A stretch of DNA of 64,000 bases, from assembly GCF_009882975.1 (NCBI RefSeq), contig NZ_WTUX01000011.1, positions 485,362-549,361 on the forward strand, in the 5' to 3' direction. The notes beneath the pieces were generated by a model, which was given only the letters and a program-made list of their open reading frames with translations, ran no database searches and had not been told where the DNA came from. Below are positions 34,733-47,991 of the stretch, piece after piece. The first letter of the stretch is position 1, and each line of letters begins with the position of its first letter. The stretch comes from Maritimibacter harenae. Its GTDB lineage: Bacteria; Pseudomonadota; Alphaproteobacteria; Rhodobacterales; Rhodobacteraceae. A program made the position numbers and the translations under genes.

Positions 34733-37066
34733 TTGTCCCTGACGCTCCTGACACCCGGCCCTGTGACCCGCGTTGCGCAGACGCTGGCGCCGCGGTTGTG
34801 GATTCTGCCGGGGCTCGGGGCCATTGCGCTCCTGGCCGCGCTGGTGTCCGGATCGCCCGCTGCCGCGCTCTTCCTCGTCACCCTGGGCGCGACCTTCTGG
34901 GCTGTGGCCGGGATCGTGGCCGGTCTGCTCTGGCACCACCGGCAACGCCACAGGTTGCTGGAAAACGTCCTGCGCAGCTTCACACGCGACGACCGGACGC
35001 CCACGTTGATCGCCGACGGGGACGGGGCGGTCGACCTGGCCAACGATGCGGCGCGCGATGCGCTGGACGCCCGGCCAGGGCGCGCGCTGGCCGACGTCCT
35101 GGCGCCCCTGTGCCTCGAACCCGCCACCATCCTCTACCGCATGCAGAACCGCGCACAGGCGCTCGGCGCCGCCCGGGAGGGTGTGCCGATTCCCGGCGGG
35201 CGCCTTGACCTGTCCGTGCACCAGGTGGGTGCGGCGCGTTTCATGTGGCGTATCGACGAGGTGCGGGGTGCACCGGAACCGGCCCGGGCCGGTGAGGACA
35301 TCGCGATGCCGATGATGCGCGTGTCTGGCGCGGGCACGATCCTTGACATGAACGAGGCGCTGCGCCGCCTTTTGGGCGGGGCGGAGACAACGCTGGACCG
35401 CGTGTTCACCGACCTGCCGCTCCGACCGGGCCACATCCACGTGCTCCAGGGCGCGCGCGGCCCGGTGAGCGTGCGGGTTGCAGAGATGGCGCGCGGAGCG
35501 GATGAACGGGAAATTTACCTCGTCCCCGACCACGCGCCCACGACGATCGACGCGGGCGGCTGGCCTTTGATCGAGGCCTTGCCGATTCCGCTGCTGAAGC
35601 TCGACCGGTCCGGCGAGGTCGCCGCCGCCAATGCACATGCCCGGCGGCTCCTGGGCTGTGAAGAAGCGGTCGGACGGCCCCTCGCGGCGTTGGTGGAGGG
35701 GTTGGGGCGGCCCGTGGGCGACTGGCTGGAAGAGGCGTGGCGGGGGCGCAATCTTGGGCGTACCGAAACGGTGCGCGCTGTGCTGCCCGATGAAGAACGG
35801 TTCCTTCAAATCGCGCTGGAACGGATGCAGGTGGCCGGGACGGACGTTCTGATCGTCGTGCTGAACGACGCCACCGAGTTCAAATCGCTCGAGCACCAGT
35901 TCGTCCAGAGCCAGAAGATGCAGGCGATCGGCCAGCTGGCCGGGGGCGTGGCGCATGATTTCAACAACCTGCTGACCGCGATCACCGGCCATTGCGATCT
36001 GCTCCTCCTGCGCCATGAAGAGGAAGACCCCGATTACGCGGACCTCAAGCAGATCTCGCAGAACACCAACCGGGCCGCGGCGCTCGTTGGCCAGCTCCTG
36101 GCGTTTTCGCGCAAGCAGACGCTGCGCCCGGACGTGATCGACCTGTCAGACAGCATGGCCGACCTCGTGCATCTGCTGGGCCGGCTGGTGGGCGAGACGG
36201 TCCAGCTCGACTATGTCCATGACGCGGACGTGCACCCGGTGCGCGCCGACGTGCGCCAGCTGGAACAGGTGGTGATGAACCTGGTGGTGAACGCGCGCGA
36301 CGCGATGCCCGAGGGCGGCACGGTGCGGCTCGAGGTGCATAACGTCACGCTTGCCGAGCCGCTCGAGCGCGACCGGGTGCGGGTTCCCCGCGGCGATTAC
36401 GTGACGATCCGCGTGATCGACACGGGCGTCGGCATTGCGCCATCGCGCCTCAACAAGATCTTCGAACCCTTCCACACCACCAAGCTGGCGGGGAAGGGGA
36501 CCGGGCTTGGTCTGTCGATGGCCTATGGCATCGTGAAGCAGTCGGGCGGCTTCATCTTCGTCGATTCCGTCGAAGGGGCCGGCACGACCTTCACGCTCTA
36601 TTTCCCGGTTCACGACCTGCCGCAGGGGGCCGGCGAGTCGCGGGAGGATGCCCCCGCGGCGTCCCTGCCGCAGCCCACCCACGGGGGCGGGGGCGACGAT
36701 CCGGCGGGCACCGTGCTCCTGGTCGAGGACGAGGGGCCGGTGCGCGCCTTCGCTTCGCGCGCCTTGTCCCTGCGCGGTCACACCGTGCTCGAGGCGGACA
36801 ACGCCGAAACCGCGCTCGCGCTGCTCGAGGACCCGGAGCTTGCCGTGGACGTGGTCGTGACCGACGTGATCATGCCCGGCATGGACGGGCCGACCTGGGT
36901 GAGCCGCGCGCTGGAAGACCGACCCGGCGTGAAGGTGGTGTTCGTTTCCGGCTACGCGGAGGAATCGGTCGCCGACCACCAGATGCGGATCCCGAACGCG
37001 GTCTTTCTGCCCAAACCGTTCTCGCTCAAGGCGCTTGCCGCCACGGTCGCCGACCAGCTCCACTGA
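34733..37066 (+). CDS. cckA: Hybrid sensor histidine kinase CckA
   Basis: A 777-aa membrane kinase that feeds the CckA-ChpT-CtrA phosphorelay. Two TM helices (about 24-39 and 43-67), a variable segment with PAS-like units (about 85-270 and 270-385), the dimerisation/phosphoacceptor helix [22 protein letters not shown] (His408), an HATPase domain ([42 protein letters not shown]) and a C-terminal receiver with Asp711 ([11 protein letters not shown]). The start is TTG 34733; it has only a modest GGTGG ahead. A CtrA box lies upstream. Confidence 0.93.
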   Translation: MSLTLLTPGPVTRVAQTLAPRLWILPGLGAIALLAALVSGSPAAALFLVTLGATFWAVAGIVAGLLWHHRQRHRLLENVLRSFTRDDRTPTLIADGDGAVDLANDAARDALDARPGRALADVLAPLCLEPATILYRMQNRAQALGAAREGVPIPGGRLDLSVHQVGAARFMWRIDEVRGAPEPARAGEDIAMPMMRVSGAGTILDMNEALRRLLGGAETTLDRVFTDLPLRPGHIHVLQGARGPVSVRVAEMARGADEREIYLVPDHAPTTIDAGGWPLIEALPIPLLKLDRSGEVAAANAHARRLLGCEEAVGRPLAALVEGLGRPVGDWLEEAWRGRNLGRTETVRAVLPDEERFLQIALERMQVAGTDVLIVVLNDATEFKSLEHQFVQSQKMQAIGQLAGGVAHDFNNLLTAITGHCDLLLLRHEEEDPDYADLKQISQNTNRAAALVGQLLAFSRKQTLRPDVIDLSDSMADLVHLLGRLVGETVQLDYVHDADVHPVRADVRQLEQVVMNLVVNARDAMPEGGTVRLEVHNVTLAEPLERDRVRVPRGDYVTIRVIDTGVGIAPSRLNKIFEPFHTTKLAGKGTGLGLSMAYGIVKQSGGFIFVDSVEGAGTTFTLYFPVHDLPQGAGESREDAPAASLPQPTHGGGGDDPAGTVLLVEDEGPVRAFASRALSLRGHTVLEADNAETALALLEDPELAVDVVVTDVIMPGMDGPTWVSRALEDRPGVKVVFVSGYAEESVADHQMRIPNAVFLPKPFSLKALAATVADQLH

Positions 37067-37198
37067 GCCAAGCACCTGTTTTCCGGCCGTAAAATCGGCA
37101 CCCCGCCGACGTAAAAGGTTTCTTAACCCTCCGCTGGTCACAGTGGAAGGGTAGAATTTTCTTGAAATGTTCTCTTTTGTTCCGCATGAAGGTCGCAA

Positions 37199-37213
37199 GA
37201 ACAAGAGGCGAAC
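37199..37213. promoter_or_regulatory. LexA SOS box GAAC-N7-GAAC before recA
   Basis: GAAC (37199-37202), seven bases, GAAC (37210-37213), which is GTTC-N7-GTTC on the minus strand, the direct-repeat SOS box of alphaproteobacteria. A plausible promoter has -35 TTGAAA (37162-37167) and -10 near 37185-37190, so LexA would sit on the transcription start. A near-match CtrA site (TAAA-N7-TTAAC, 37112-37127) lies farther up. Confidence 0.82.
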
Positions 37214-37262
37214 AAGAGCACAATTGCTGCCCGGCACCGGGTGTGGAATAAGGATCGGAAAC

Positions 37263-38339
37263 ATGGCAACCGCAAACCTCCTGGATCTCGATATGAAACG
37301 CGACAGCGAGAAGCAGAAAGCGCTCGATTCGGCCCTGGCCCAGATCGAGCGGCAGTTCGGCAAGGGCTCGATCATGAAGCTCGGCGCCGACAACCCGGTG
37401 GCCGAGATCGCCTCGACCTCGACCGGGTCGCTGGGGCTCGACATCGCCCTGGGGATCGGCGGCCTGCCGAAGGGCCGGATCATCGAGGTCTATGGTCCCG
37501 AAAGCTCCGGCAAGACGACGCTGACGCTTCATTGCGTGGCCGAGGAACAGAAGAAGGGCGGCGTCTGCGCCTTCGTCGACGCCGAACATGCGCTCGACCC
37601 GCAATACGCCAAGCGCCTTGGCGTGGATCTCGACGAACTCCTGATCTCGCAGCCCGACACCGGCGAACAGGCGCTCGAAATCGTCGATACGCTGGTGCGT
37701 TCGGGTGCGGTGAACATGGTCGTGGTCGACTCGGTCGCCGCGCTCACCCCGAAATCCGAGCTCGAGGGCGACATGGGTGATTCCAGCGTCGGCGTTCAGG
37801 CCCGGCTGATGAGCCAGGCGATGCGCAAACTCACCGGCTCCATTTCGCGCTCGAACTGCATGGTGGTCTTCATCAACCAGATCCGGATGAAGATCGGCGT
37901 GATGTTCGGCTCGCCCGAAACCACCACCGGGGGCAACGCGCTCAAGTTCTATTCCTCCGTGCGCCTCGACATCCGGCGCATCGGCGCGATCAAGGACCGC
38001 GACGAGGTCGTGGGCAACGCCACCCGCGTGAAGGTCGTGAAGAACAAGGTCGCGCCGCCGTTCAAGCAGGTCGAGTTCGACATCATGTACGGCGAGGGCA
38101 TCTCGAAGACCGGCGAACTGCTGGATCTCGGGGTGAAGGCCGGCGTGGTCGAGAAATCGGGTGCATGGTTCAGCTACGGTGACGAACGCATCGGGCAGGG
38201 GCGTGAGAATTCCAAGACGTTCCTCAAGGAAAACCCCTCGATCGCGCTCGAGATCGAAGACAAGATCCGTGCCGCCCACGGGCTCGACTTCGACATGAGG
38301 GGCGGTGATTTCGACGACGCGGACGTCGTCGAGGAATAG
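37263..38339 (+). CDS. recA: Recombinase RecA
   Basis: A 358-aa DNA recombinase and LexA co-protease. Walker [23 protein letters not shown], Walker [12 protein letters not shown], loop regions [11 protein letters not shown] and the [19 protein letters not shown] signature are all intact. The start at 37263 ([12 protein letters not shown]) is supported by AAGGA ahead; the open frame extends back to 37167 through the operator. An SOS box lies 50-64 bp upstream and an intrinsic terminator follows. Confidence 0.98.
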   Translation: MATANLLDLDMKRDSEKQKALDSALAQIERQFGKGSIMKLGADNPVAEIASTSTGSLGLDIALGIGGLPKGRIIEVYGPESSGKTTLTLHCVAEEQKKGGVCAFVDAEHALDPQYAKRLGVDLDELLISQPDTGEQALEIVDTLVRSGAVNMVVVDSVAALTPKSELEGDMGDSSVGVQARLMSQAMRKLTGSISRSNCMVVFINQIRMKIGVMFGSPETTTGGNALKFYSSVRLDIRRIGAIKDRDEVVGNATRVKVVKNKVAPPFKQVEFDIMYGEGISKTGELLDLGVKAGVVEKSGAWFSYGDERIGQGRENSKTFLKENPSIALEIEDKIRAAHGLDFDMRGGDFDDADVVEE

Positions 38340-38379
38340 GCGCGTCCGGCGGCGACGCCCAAGGAAATACCTCGGAGAA

Positions 38380-38403
38380 GGCGGGCCGCGGCCCGCCTTT
38401 TTT
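38380..38403 (+). terminator. Intrinsic terminator after recA
   Basis: GGCGGGC (38380-38386), CGCG, GCCCGCC (38391-38397), then six Ts. It separates recA from alaS. Confidence 0.92.
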
Positions 38404-38477
38404 CGTCGTGGTGGACACTTGGCCGAGCCGCCGATAAACCGGGCGAACCGAAACCTTCGAACGCCCGGACCGCACCA

Positions 38478-41129
<2,652 letters not shown>

Positions 41130-41130
41130 G

Positions 41131-41418
41131 ATGCCCGCACTCTGGATCGCCCACGTCACCGTCACGGACGCCGACGCCTATGGCAAATACGCCGAACTCG
41201 CCGGTCCCGCGATCGCCAAGCACGGCGGCAAGTTCATCGCCCGCGGCGGCCGCTTCGTGCAACTGGAGGGCAAGGAGCGCCCGCGCAACGTGGTCGCGAA
41301 GTTCGACAGCGTGGAGGCGGCCGAGGCCTGCTATCACTCGCCGGAATACCAGGAGGCCCTGAGCCACGCGAAGGGTGCATCCGAGCGCGAACTGATGATC
41401 GTGGAGACGAGCGAGTAA
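41131..41418 (+). CDS. DUF1330 domain protein (95 aa)
   Basis: A 95-aa ferredoxin-like dimeric alpha+beta barrel protein: WIAHVTVTDADAYGKYAELAGPAIAKHGGKFIARGGRF, then a strand and FDSVEAAEACYHSPEYQEAL, which are the DUF1330 landmarks. The function is unknown. The ATG lies one base after the alaS stop, with GGAGG at 41121-41125 inside alaS, so it is translated from the alaS mRNA. Confidence 0.88.
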   Translation: MPALWIAHVTVTDADAYGKYAELAGPAIAKHGGKFIARGGRFVQLEGKERPRNVVAKFDSVEAAEACYHSPEYQEALSHAKGASERELMIVETSE

Positions 41419-41460
41419 GCCGGTCCCGCATCGCCGCCCATCCGGCGTCCCGACATGAAA

Positions 41461-41490
41461 ACACCGGCGTCCATCGGGCGCCGGTGTTTT
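41461..41490. terminator. Bidirectional terminator between DUF1330 and typA
   Basis: ACACCGGCG (41461-41469), loop of 9, CGCCGGTGT (41479-41487), followed by Ts on the plus strand; As before the stem give Ts on the minus strand. It serves two convergent genes. Confidence 0.88.
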
Positions 41491-41515
41491 CGTTTCAATG
41501 GGTGGGCGCGGGGCC

Positions 41516-43336
41516 TCAGCCGTTCGCCTTGGCCGCCCGCTTGCGCTCGTGCGGGTCCAGGTGGCGCTTGCGCAGCCGGATCGCGTTCGGTGTGACCTCG
41601 ACCAGCTCGTCGTCGTTGATGTAGGCGATGGCCTCTTCCAGCGACAGGATGGTCGGCGGGGTCAGGCGCACCGCGTCGTCGGTGCCCGAGGCACGGACGT
41701 TGGTGAGCTTCTTGCCCTTGAGCGGGTTCACCTCGAGGTCGTTTTCCCGGCTGTGCTCACCGATGATCATGCCCTGGTACACCTTCTCCTGCGGCGAAAC
41801 GAACATCTTGCCGCGCTCCTCGAGGTTCCACAGGGCATAGGCCACGGCCTCGCCATCCTCCATCGAGATCAGAACGCCCGCGCGCCGGCCCGGGATCGCG
41901 CCCTTGTGCGGGGTCCAGCCGTGGAAGACGCGGTTCAGCACGCCGGTGCCGCGCGTGTCGGTGAGGAATTCGCCGTGGTAGCCGATGAGACCGCGCGACG
42001 GCACGTGGGCCACGATGCGCGTCTTGCCGGCACCCGCCGGCTTCATCTCGACCAGTTCGCCCTTGCGGGTGCCGGTGAGCTTCTCGATCACGGCGCCGGA
42101 ATATTCGTCGTCCACGTCGATGGTGGCTTCCTCGACCGGCTCCATCGTCTGGCCATCCTGTTCGCGCATGATGACCTGCGGGCGCGAGATCGACAGTTCG
42201 AATCCCTCGCGGCGCATGTTCTCGATCAGGACGCCCATCTGGAGTTCGCCGCGACCCGAGACCTCGAAGGCCTCGCCGCCCGGCGTGTCGGCGATCTTGA
42301 TCGCCACGTTGGATTCGGCTTCCTTCATCAAGCGGTCGCGGATGACGCGGCTCTGCACCTTCTTGCCATCGCGGCCCGCGAGGGGGCTGTCGTTGATGCC
42401 GAAGGTGACGGTGATGGTCGGCGGGTCGATCGGCTGGGCTTCCAGCGGCTCGTCGACCGCCAGCGCGCAGATCGTGTCCGACACGGTCGCCTTGGCCATC
42501 CCGGCGAGCGAGACGATGTCGCCCGCGACCGCCTCTTCGATCTCGGTCTGGCCGAGGCCGCGGAAGGCGAGGATCTTGGAGACCCGGAATTGTTCGATCT
42601 TCTGCCCGATGCGGCTGATCGCCTGCACCGTGGCCCCGGCCTTGAGCCGGCCGCTCTCGACCCGGCCCGTGAGGATGCGGCCCAGGAACGGATCCGCGCC
42701 GAGCGTGGTCGCCAGCATCGAGAAATCCTCGTCCTGGTGGGCGATCTGGCGCGGCTTGGGTACGTGGTTCACGATCAGGTTGAAGAGCGCCTCGAGGTTC
42801 TTGCGCGGCCCGTCGAGCTCGGCATCCGCCCAGCCGGCACGGCCCGAGGCGTACATGTGCGGGAAGTCGAGCTGGTCGTCGTCCGCACCGAGGTTCGCGA
42901 AGAGGTCGAAGACCTCGTCGAGCGCGCGGTCGGGCTCCGCGTCCGGCTTGTCGACCTTGTTGAGCACCACGATCGGGCGCAGGCCCAGTGCCAGCGCCTT
43001 GGAGGTGACGAACTTGGTCTGCGGCATGGGGCCTTCGGCCGCGTCCACCAGCAGCACGACGCCGTCGACCATCGAAAGGATGCGCTCGACCTCGCCGCCG
43101 AAGTCGGCGTGGCCCGGCGTGTCCACGATGTTGATGCGCGTGCTCTTCCATTCCACGCTCGTCGCCTTGGCGAGGATGGTGATCCCGCGCTCGCGTTCGA
43201 GATCGTTGGAATCCATCGCCCGTTCGGCGACCGCCTGGTTTTCGCGGAAAGCCCCCGACTGTTTCAGAAGCTCGTCCACGAGCGTGGTCTTGCCGTGGTC
43301 CACGTGGGCGATGATGGCGATGTTGCGAAGGTCCAT
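41516..43336 (-). CDS. typA: Translational GTPase TypA/BipA
   Basis: A 606-aa ribosome-associated GTPase of the EF-G family, needed for growth under stress and cold. G1 [16 protein letters not shown]2 RGITI, G3 [16 protein letters not shown]4 [10 protein letters not shown], followed by domain II, EF-G-like domains III and V and the BipA-specific C-terminal domain ([31 protein letters not shown]). AAGGA lies eight bases before the ATG. It stands 69 bp after the hydrolase gene on the same strand. Confidence 0.96.
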   Translation of the reverse strand: MDLRNIAIIAHVDHGKTTLVDELLKQSGAFRENQAVAERAMDSNDLERERGITILAKATSVEWKSTRINIVDTPGHADFGGEVERILSMVDGVVLLVDAAEGPMPQTKFVTSKALALGLRPIVVLNKVDKPDAEPDRALDEVFDLFANLGADDDQLDFPHMYASGRAGWADAELDGPRKNLEALFNLIVNHVPKPRQIAHQDEDFSMLATTLGADPFLGRILTGRVESGRLKAGATVQAISRIGQKIEQFRVSKILAFRGLGQTEIEEAVAGDIVSLAGMAKATVSDTICALAVDEPLEAQPIDPPTITVTFGINDSPLAGRDGKKVQSRVIRDRLMKEAESNVAIKIADTPGGEAFEVSGRGELQMGVLIENMRREGFELSISRPQVIMREQDGQTMEPVEEATIDVDDEYSGAVIEKLTGTRKGELVEMKPAGAGKTRIVAHVPSRGLIGYHGEFLTDTRGTGVLNRVFHGWTPHKGAIPGRRAGVLISMEDGEAVAYALWNLEERGKMFVSPQEKVYQGMIIGEHSRENDLEVNPLKGKKLTNVRASGTDDAVRLTPPTILSLEEAIAYINDDELVEVTPNAIRLRKRHLDPHERKRAAKANG

Positions 43337-43405
43337 TCGTTGCGTCCTTAGTCCTGCTCAGGCGGGCCATACAGGGGGACGGGCGGAATGGCTAGGCCCA
43401 AAGGG

Positions 43406-44365
43406 TCAAAGCGTGGCGAGCCAGTCGATCAACAGGCGATTGACCGCCTCGGGGGCCTCCTGCTGGGTCCAGTGCCCGACGCCGGGCAACGTGTGACAGC
43501 CGCGCAGATCGGCAAGCCCGCGCGACAGGATCTCGGCCGTGTCGCCCCGGAACATGGTCAGGACCGGATCGCGGTCGCCCCCGATGAAGAGGCTTGGCTG
43601 CTGGATCACCGGGTTCGATGGATGGGCTTTCAGGAACGCATGGTCCCGGCGCGAATTGCGGTAGCGGTTGAGCGGGCCGCGAAAACCCGACCGCTCGAAA
43701 TCGGCCGTGTAGGTGTCGAGGTCTTCCTGGGTGAGCCACGACAACGGCATCTCGGGGCGCGCGATCCCTTCGAGGACGCCCGCGCCATGCGGCTTGTCCG
43801 TGGGCCACCCGCCGGGGCCGACTTCGCCCGACCAGGCGGAGTAGAACTTGATGAGACTGTCCTCCGGGTCGGCTTCGAGCTCGGCTTCGGCCACGCCCTC
43901 GTCCTGGAAGTAGACCTGGTAGAAGAACCGGCCCTTGTCGGTGAAAAGCTTGCGGAAGAGGTCGATGGGCGCCTGGTCGCCCGGCGCGGTATAGGGGACC
44001 GACAATCCCGCGACGGCGCGGAAGGTGTCCGGGTGAAGCCGGGCCGCGTTCCACGCAAGCGGCGCGCCCCAATCATGGCCGATTATGATGGCGGGTTCAT
44101 CCGACAACGCGCGTGCGAGCCCGGCGAGATCGGCTGTCATGGTCTCCATGTCGTAGGCTTCGACCGGCATGGGGCGGTCCGACCCGCCGTAGCCGCGCAT
44201 GTCGGGGACCGCCACACGGAAACCCGCGGCGGTGAGCGCCGGGATCTGGTGGCGCCAGGAATACCAGGTTTCGGGGAACCCGTGGACGAGCACGACGAGC
44301 GGCCCGTCCCCCTCGACCATCGCGCGCAGGGTGATCCCGTTGGTCTCGATCCGTTCGAATGGCAT
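43406..44365 (-). CDS. Alpha/beta hydrolase, epoxide-hydrolase type
   Basis: A 319-aa hydrolase with the oxyanion motif [17 protein letters not shown] (HGxP), the nucleophile elbow [12 protein letters not shown] (Asp rather than Ser, as in epoxide hydrolases and haloalkane dehalogenases), lid tyrosines and the catalytic His in [15 protein letters not shown]. The Asp nucleophile and HGFPE favour soluble epoxide hydrolase. AGGA precedes the ATG. Confidence 0.87.
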   Translation of the reverse strand: MPFERIETNGITLRAMVEGDGPLVVLVHGFPETWYSWRHQIPALTAAGFRVAVPDMRGYGGSDRPMPVEAYDMETMTADLAGLARALSDEPAIIIGHDWGAPLAWNAARLHPDTFRAVAGLSVPYTAPGDQAPIDLFRKLFTDKGRFFYQVYFQDEGVAEAELEADPEDSLIKFYSAWSGEVGPGGWPTDKPHGAGVLEGIARPEMPLSWLTQEDLDTYTADFERSGFRGPLNRYRNSRRDHAFLKAHPSNPVIQQPSLFIGGDRDPVLTMFRGDTAEILSRGLADLRGCHTLPGVGHWTQQEAPEAVNRLLIDWLATL

Positions 44366-44427
44366 TGGCTTTCCTCCCTTCCGCGATCAGGACGGGCGCG
44401 CGGCGCCCTGTCAATCGGAGCGCAGCG

Positions 44428-45045
44428 TCAGGAGCGCGCGACGTAGCGGTCGCGCCGGTGATTGAGCGCGATGATCACGTTCAGGAAGGCCGCGCCCAGA
44501 AGGGACCAGAGCACCGTCATCGGGTCGAACAGGAAGAAGGCGACGATGAAGACGCCCGCGTCGAAGATGAGCTGGGTGACGCCCGCACGGAAGTCGAACC
44601 GGTCCTGAAGATAGAGCGCCAGCATCCCGATCCCACCCAGCGACGCCCCGTGGCGGAAGAAGGACAGAAGGCCGAGGCCCGCGCAGACCGACCCGATGAT
44701 CGCGCCGTAGACCGGGTGCGGCATGTCGATCGTCAGGGTGGCGGCGAAGAACTCGGTGCAGCTCGACATCATCATGACGGCGATGAAGCTCTTGATCGTG
44801 AACATCCAGCCCATGCGCAGGGCGGCGAAGACATAGAAGGGCAGGTTGAGAAGGAAGAAGACCAGGCCGAAGGGCCAGCCGCCCAGGTAGGACCCGATGA
44901 GCGCCGCCCCGGCGATCTGGCCGGTGAAGAGCCCGGCCGTCTGGAGGAACACGATGCCCAGCGCCACGAGCGTGGTGGCGATCACGAACGCGACCGCGTC
45001 CTCGACAAGGCTGTGGCGGTCGGGCGGGGCGGAAAGGAGCAGCAT
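44428..45045 (-). CDS. YitT family membrane protein
   Basis: A 205-aa protein with five to six hydrophobic segments, including VAFVIATTLVALGIVFLQTAGLFTGQIAG, FGLVFFLLNLPFYVFAALRM, a small-residue/Met-rich helix (SFIAVMMMSSCTEFFA) and a C-terminal DAGVFIVAFFLFDPMTVLWS. YitT/DUF161 proteins are of uncertain function; transport is likely. Its ATG directly follows the stop of the SMR gene (TAGATG), so translation is coupled. Confidence 0.8.
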   Translation of the reverse strand: MLLLSAPPDRHSLVEDAVAFVIATTLVALGIVFLQTAGLFTGQIAGAALIGSYLGGWPFGLVFFLLNLPFYVFAALRMGWMFTIKSFIAVMMMSSCTEFFAATLTIDMPHPVYGAIIGSVCAGLGLLSFFRHGASLGGIGMLALYLQDRFDFRAGVTQLIFDAGVFIVAFFLFDPMTVLWSLLGAAFLNVIIALNHRRDRYVARS

Positions 45046-45375
45046 CTAGTGCGGCGCCGTGCGCGAGAACAGGTGGATCACGAGGATTCCCGCGAGGATC
45101 ATCGCCATGCCCGCGAGCGCGGGCAGGTCGAGCTTCTGGCCGAAGACGAGGAAACCGATGATCGCGATCAGGACGATCCCCAGCCCCGACCAGATGGCAT
45201 AGGCGATGCCCACCGGCAGGAACTTGAGTGCCCAGCCCAGGAGCACGAAGGAAATCGCGTAGGCCACTACCACGATCAGCGACGGGCCCAGGCGCGAGAA
45301 CTGCTGGCTGGCCTGGAGCGCGGTGGTGCCGATGGTCTCGGCGACCACGGCGAAGAACAGGATGAGGTAGGGCAT
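45046..45375 (-). CDS. SMR family small multidrug efflux protein
   Basis: 109 aa with four TM helices of the EmrE family: FFAVVAETIGTTALQAS with the proton/drug-binding Glu13, LIVVVAYAISFVLLGWALKFLPVGIAYAIWSGLG with Trp62 (Trp63 in EmrE), and LALAGMAMILAGILVIHLFS-like last helix. It exports cationic compounds such as quaternary ammoniums or guanidinium by proton antiport. The ATG shares its A with the upstream cutA stop (TGATG). Small-residue pattern and length are full. Confidence 0.9.
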   Translation of the reverse strand: MPYLILFFAVVAETIGTTALQASQQFSRLGPSLIVVVAYAISFVLLGWALKFLPVGIAYAIWSGLGIVLIAIIGFLVFGQKLDLPALAGMAMILAGILVIHLFSRTAPH

Positions 45376-45692
45376 CAGGCGTCCACGCTTTCTGCGATCC
45401 AGGCAAGGTAGTCGGGCGTGCTCCAGGCGACGGGCAGCGCCGTGATCTGCGGCACGTCGTAGGGGTGGCTGGCGCGCACGCGTTCGGCCAGGGCCGGCAG
45501 GGCGGCATGCAACGTCTTCGCGGTCAGGAGCCATTCCGGCTCGTCCTCGACCGCGCCCTCCCAGGTGTAGACCGAGGTCACGCGCCCGACCTGGCCGCAG
45601 GCGATCAGCCGCGCCTCGACCAGCATAGCGGCCGCGCCGTGGGCGGCGGCTTCGTCCGGGTAGGTGATCTGCACTTCGACAGCATCGGTCAT
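45375..45692 (-). CDS. cutA: Divalent-cation tolerance protein CutA
   Basis: A 105-aa trimeric ferredoxin-like protein: VQITYPDEAAAHGAAAMLVEARLIACGQV, SVYTWEG, EWLLTAKT and ASHPYDVPQITALPV are the CutA hallmarks. The role in copper tolerance is uncertain in the family. It is first in a tight cutA-SMR-YitT operon, and the efflux-pump neighbour fits a response to toxic cations. Confidence 0.92.
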   Translation of the reverse strand: MTDAVEVQITYPDEAAAHGAAAMLVEARLIACGQVGRVTSVYTWEGAVEDEPEWLLTAKTLHAALPALAERVRASHPYDVPQITALPVAWSTPDYLAWIAESVDA

Positions 45693-45782
45693 GGGCGGGC
45701 TCCTTTCACGGGCGACGCTACGCCCGGGCGCGTGCGAAGGGAAGGGAGGTGATCTCGGGGCCGTCCGGCCTCCGCTCACTCC

Positions 45783-46994
45783 TCAGCCCAGCGCCTTCTG
45801 AAGGTTCCGGTCCACAGCGTCGAGGAAACCGGTGGTGGTGAGCCAGCCCTGGTCCGGACCCACGAGAAGCGCCAAGTCCTTGGTCATCTGCCCGCCCTCG
45901 ACCGTGTCGATCACCGTCTGCTCCAGCGTCTCCGCGAACGCCTTCAGACGGTCGTTGCCATCGAGCTTAGCCCGGTGCTTGAGTGCACCGGTCCAGGCGT
46001 AGATCGAGGCGATCGAATTCGTCGAGGTCGCCTCGCCCTTCTGGTGCTGTCGGTAGTGACGGGTGACGGTGCCGTGCGCGGCCTCGGCCTCGACGATCTG
46101 CCCGTCGGGCGTCATCAGCTGGCTCGTCATGAGTCCCAGGGAGCCGTAGCCCTGGGCCACGGTGTCCGACTGCACGTCACCGTCGTAGTTCTTGCAGGCC
46201 CAGACGTAGCCCCCCGACCACTTGAGCGAGGAGGCGACCATGTCGTCGATCAGCCGGTGTTCGTACCAGAGCCCGGCGGCCTTGAACCTGTCCTCGAACT
46301 CCTCTTCGTAGACCTTTTGGAACAGGTCCTTGAAGCGCCCGTCATAGGCCTTGATGATCGTGTTCTTGGTGGACAGGTAGACCGGCCAGCCCAGGTTCAG
46401 CCCGTAATTGAAGCTCGCGCGCGCGAAATCGATGATCGAGGCGTCGAGGTTGTACATCGCCATCGTGACGCCGGGTCCGGGCGCGTCGTAGACTTCGCGC
46501 TCGATGACCGTGCCGTCCTCGCCCTCGAACTTGAGCGTGATCTTGCCCTTGCCGGGGAAGGTGAAGTCGGTGGCCTTGTACTGATCGCCGAAGGCGTGAC
46601 GCCCGACGACGACCGGTTTCGTCCAGCCGGGCACGAGCCGGGGGACGTTGCGGCAGATGATCGGCTGGCGGAAGACGACGCCCCCGAGGATGTTGCGGAT
46701 CGTCCCGTTTGGCGACTTCCACATCTTCTTCAGCCCGAATTCCTCGACCCGGGCCTCGTCCGGGGTGATCGTGGCGCATTTGACGCCCACCCCCACCTCC
46801 TTGATCTTCTCGGCGGCGTCGACCGTGATCCGGTCGTCCGTGCGGTCGCGCTCCTGGATCGAGAGGTCGTAGTAGAGCAGGTCGATGTCGAGGTAGGGCT
46901 CGATCAGCTGTCGCTTGATCAGGTCCCAGATGATGCGCGTCATCTCGTCGCCGTCGATATCGACGATGGGGTTGTCGACCTTGATCCTGTCCAT
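45783..46994 (-). CDS. icd: NADP-dependent isocitrate dehydrogenase (eukaryote-like type II)
   Basis: A 403-aa homodimeric enzyme converting isocitrate to 2-oxoglutarate and NADPH. Signatures: [20 protein letters not shown], the substrate segment [38 protein letters not shown], and [17 protein letters not shown], with the C-terminal [11 protein letters not shown]. It is of the type shared by mitochondria and alphaproteobacteria, not the E. coli type. Downstream there is only a short gap to cutA. Confidence 0.96.
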   Translation of the reverse strand: MDRIKVDNPIVDIDGDEMTRIIWDLIKRQLIEPYLDIDLLYYDLSIQERDRTDDRITVDAAEKIKEVGVGVKCATITPDEARVEEFGLKKMWKSPNGTIRNILGGVVFRQPIICRNVPRLVPGWTKPVVVGRHAFGDQYKATDFTFPGKGKITLKFEGEDGTVIEREVYDAPGPGVTMAMYNLDASIIDFARASFNYGLNLGWPVYLSTKNTIIKAYDGRFKDLFQKVYEEEFEDRFKAAGLWYEHRLIDDMVASSLKWSGGYVWACKNYDGDVQSDTVAQGYGSLGLMTSQLMTPDGQIVEAEAAHGTVTRHYRQHQKGEATSTNSIASIYAWTGALKHRAKLDGNDRLKAFAETLEQTVIDTVEGGQMTKDLALLVGPDQGWLTTTGFLDAVDRNLQKALG

Positions 46995-47095
46995 CGGGCA
47001 GCCTCCTGGGGTTCGTTCGCCCCGACCCTAGCGGTTCTGCACCTGCAGCAAAAGGCGGGGTCGCGCCATGCACCGGGCAGGCGGCTGCGCCGCCT

Positions 47096-47143
47096 CAGGA
47101 GGACCAGTCCTCCTGACCTCCTGAAGTATTTGTCGAACGATGA
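47096..47143 (-). repeat. Three-arm hairpin repeat after the crotonase-like gene (copy B)
   Basis: Minus-strand sense, starting three bases after the stop: TTCATC...CAAATACTT, then CAGGAGG, T, CAGGAGG with A, loop CTGG, T with CCTCCTG. The plan and the loop equal copy A (23747-23792), but the arms differ in compensating fashion. An extra hairpin (AGGCGG/CCGCCT) adjoins it at about 47079-47095. Confidence 0.65.
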
Positions 47144-47147
47144 AGGA

Positions 47148-47936
47148 TCACGAAGGCCAGTCGGGCTTTCGTTTCTCGATGAAGGCCTGGATGCCCTCGG
47201 AGGTGTCCTCGTTCATCATGTTGTGGGTCATCACGTCGCCGGTGAAGGCGTAGGCCGCGTCGAGCGGCATCTGGATCTGTTCGTAGAACGCCTGCTTGCC
47301 GATGCGCACGGCGGAGGCCAGCTTGCTTGCCACGGTTTCGGCGAGGGCGCGGGTTTCGGCTTCCTGATCCTCCGGGGCGACGACGCGGTTCACGAGACCG
47401 ATCTCGCGCGCCCGGGTCGCGTCGATGAATTCGCCGGTGGTCAGCATCTCGAACGCCTGCTTGCGCGGCACGTTGCGGCTCAGCGCCACCATCGGCGTCG
47501 AGCAGAAGAGACCGATGTTGACCCCGTTCACACCGAAGCGCGTGCCCTCGGCCGCCACGGCCATGTCACAGGAGGCGACGAGCTGGCAGCCGGCGGCGGT
47601 CGCGATCCCGTGGGGGCGCGCGATCACCGGTTGGGGCAGGGTGGGGATGAGCTGCATCACCTCGCCGCAGCGGGTGAAGAGATCGGCGAAATAGGCGCGC
47701 CCGCCGTTCTCGGCCTGGCGCCCGGCCTGCATTTCCTTGAGGTCGTGGCCGGCGCAGAATGCCTTGCCGGCGCCCGCCAGGATCACCGCCTTGATCGAGC
47801 GGTCGTCGCGCAGGCGCGTGAACTCGGCCTTGAGCGCGGCCAGCATGTCGTCGGAGAGCGCGTTCAGCGCGCCCGGGTTGTTCATCGTCAGCGTCGCGAT
47901 TGACGCGGCGTCCTCGCGCAGAAGCAGCTCGGCCAT
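47148..47936 (-). CDS. Enoyl-CoA hydratase/isomerase family protein, ECHDC3-like
   Basis: A 262-aa crotonase-fold protein. Oxyanion-hole region AFCAGHDLKEM and GIATAAGCQLVASCDMAVA are clear, as is GVNIGLFCSTPMVALSR. The two Glu that add water in true enoyl-CoA hydratases are missing: the first position is Gln (GCQL) and the second lies in NGVNIG. That pattern is that of the mitochondrial ECHDC3 group, whose reaction is not settled. AGGAGG precedes the ATG at 47936. It is divergent from the thioesterase (55 bp). Confidence 0.87.
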   Translation of the reverse strand: MAELLLREDAASIATLTMNNPGALNALSDDMLAALKAEFTRLRDDRSIKAVILAGAGKAFCAGHDLKEMQAGRQAENGGRAYFADLFTRCGEVMQLIPTLPQPVIARPHGIATAAGCQLVASCDMAVAAEGTRFGVNGVNIGLFCSTPMVALSRNVPRKQAFEMLTTGEFIDATRAREIGLVNRVVAPEDQEAETRALAETVASKLASAVRIGKQAFYEQIQMPLDAAYAFTGDVMTHNMMNEDTSEGIQAFIEKRKPDWPS

Positions 47937-47991
47937 CTTGTCCTCCTCTAGCCTTTGGCCAACGATAGGCGTCCAGAGAGGGAGGATAAAG

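Noticed and set aside
37169-37182. GTTC-N6-GTTC as a second SOS box before recA
   Set aside because: The spacing is six, not seven, so LexA would not be expected to bind well.
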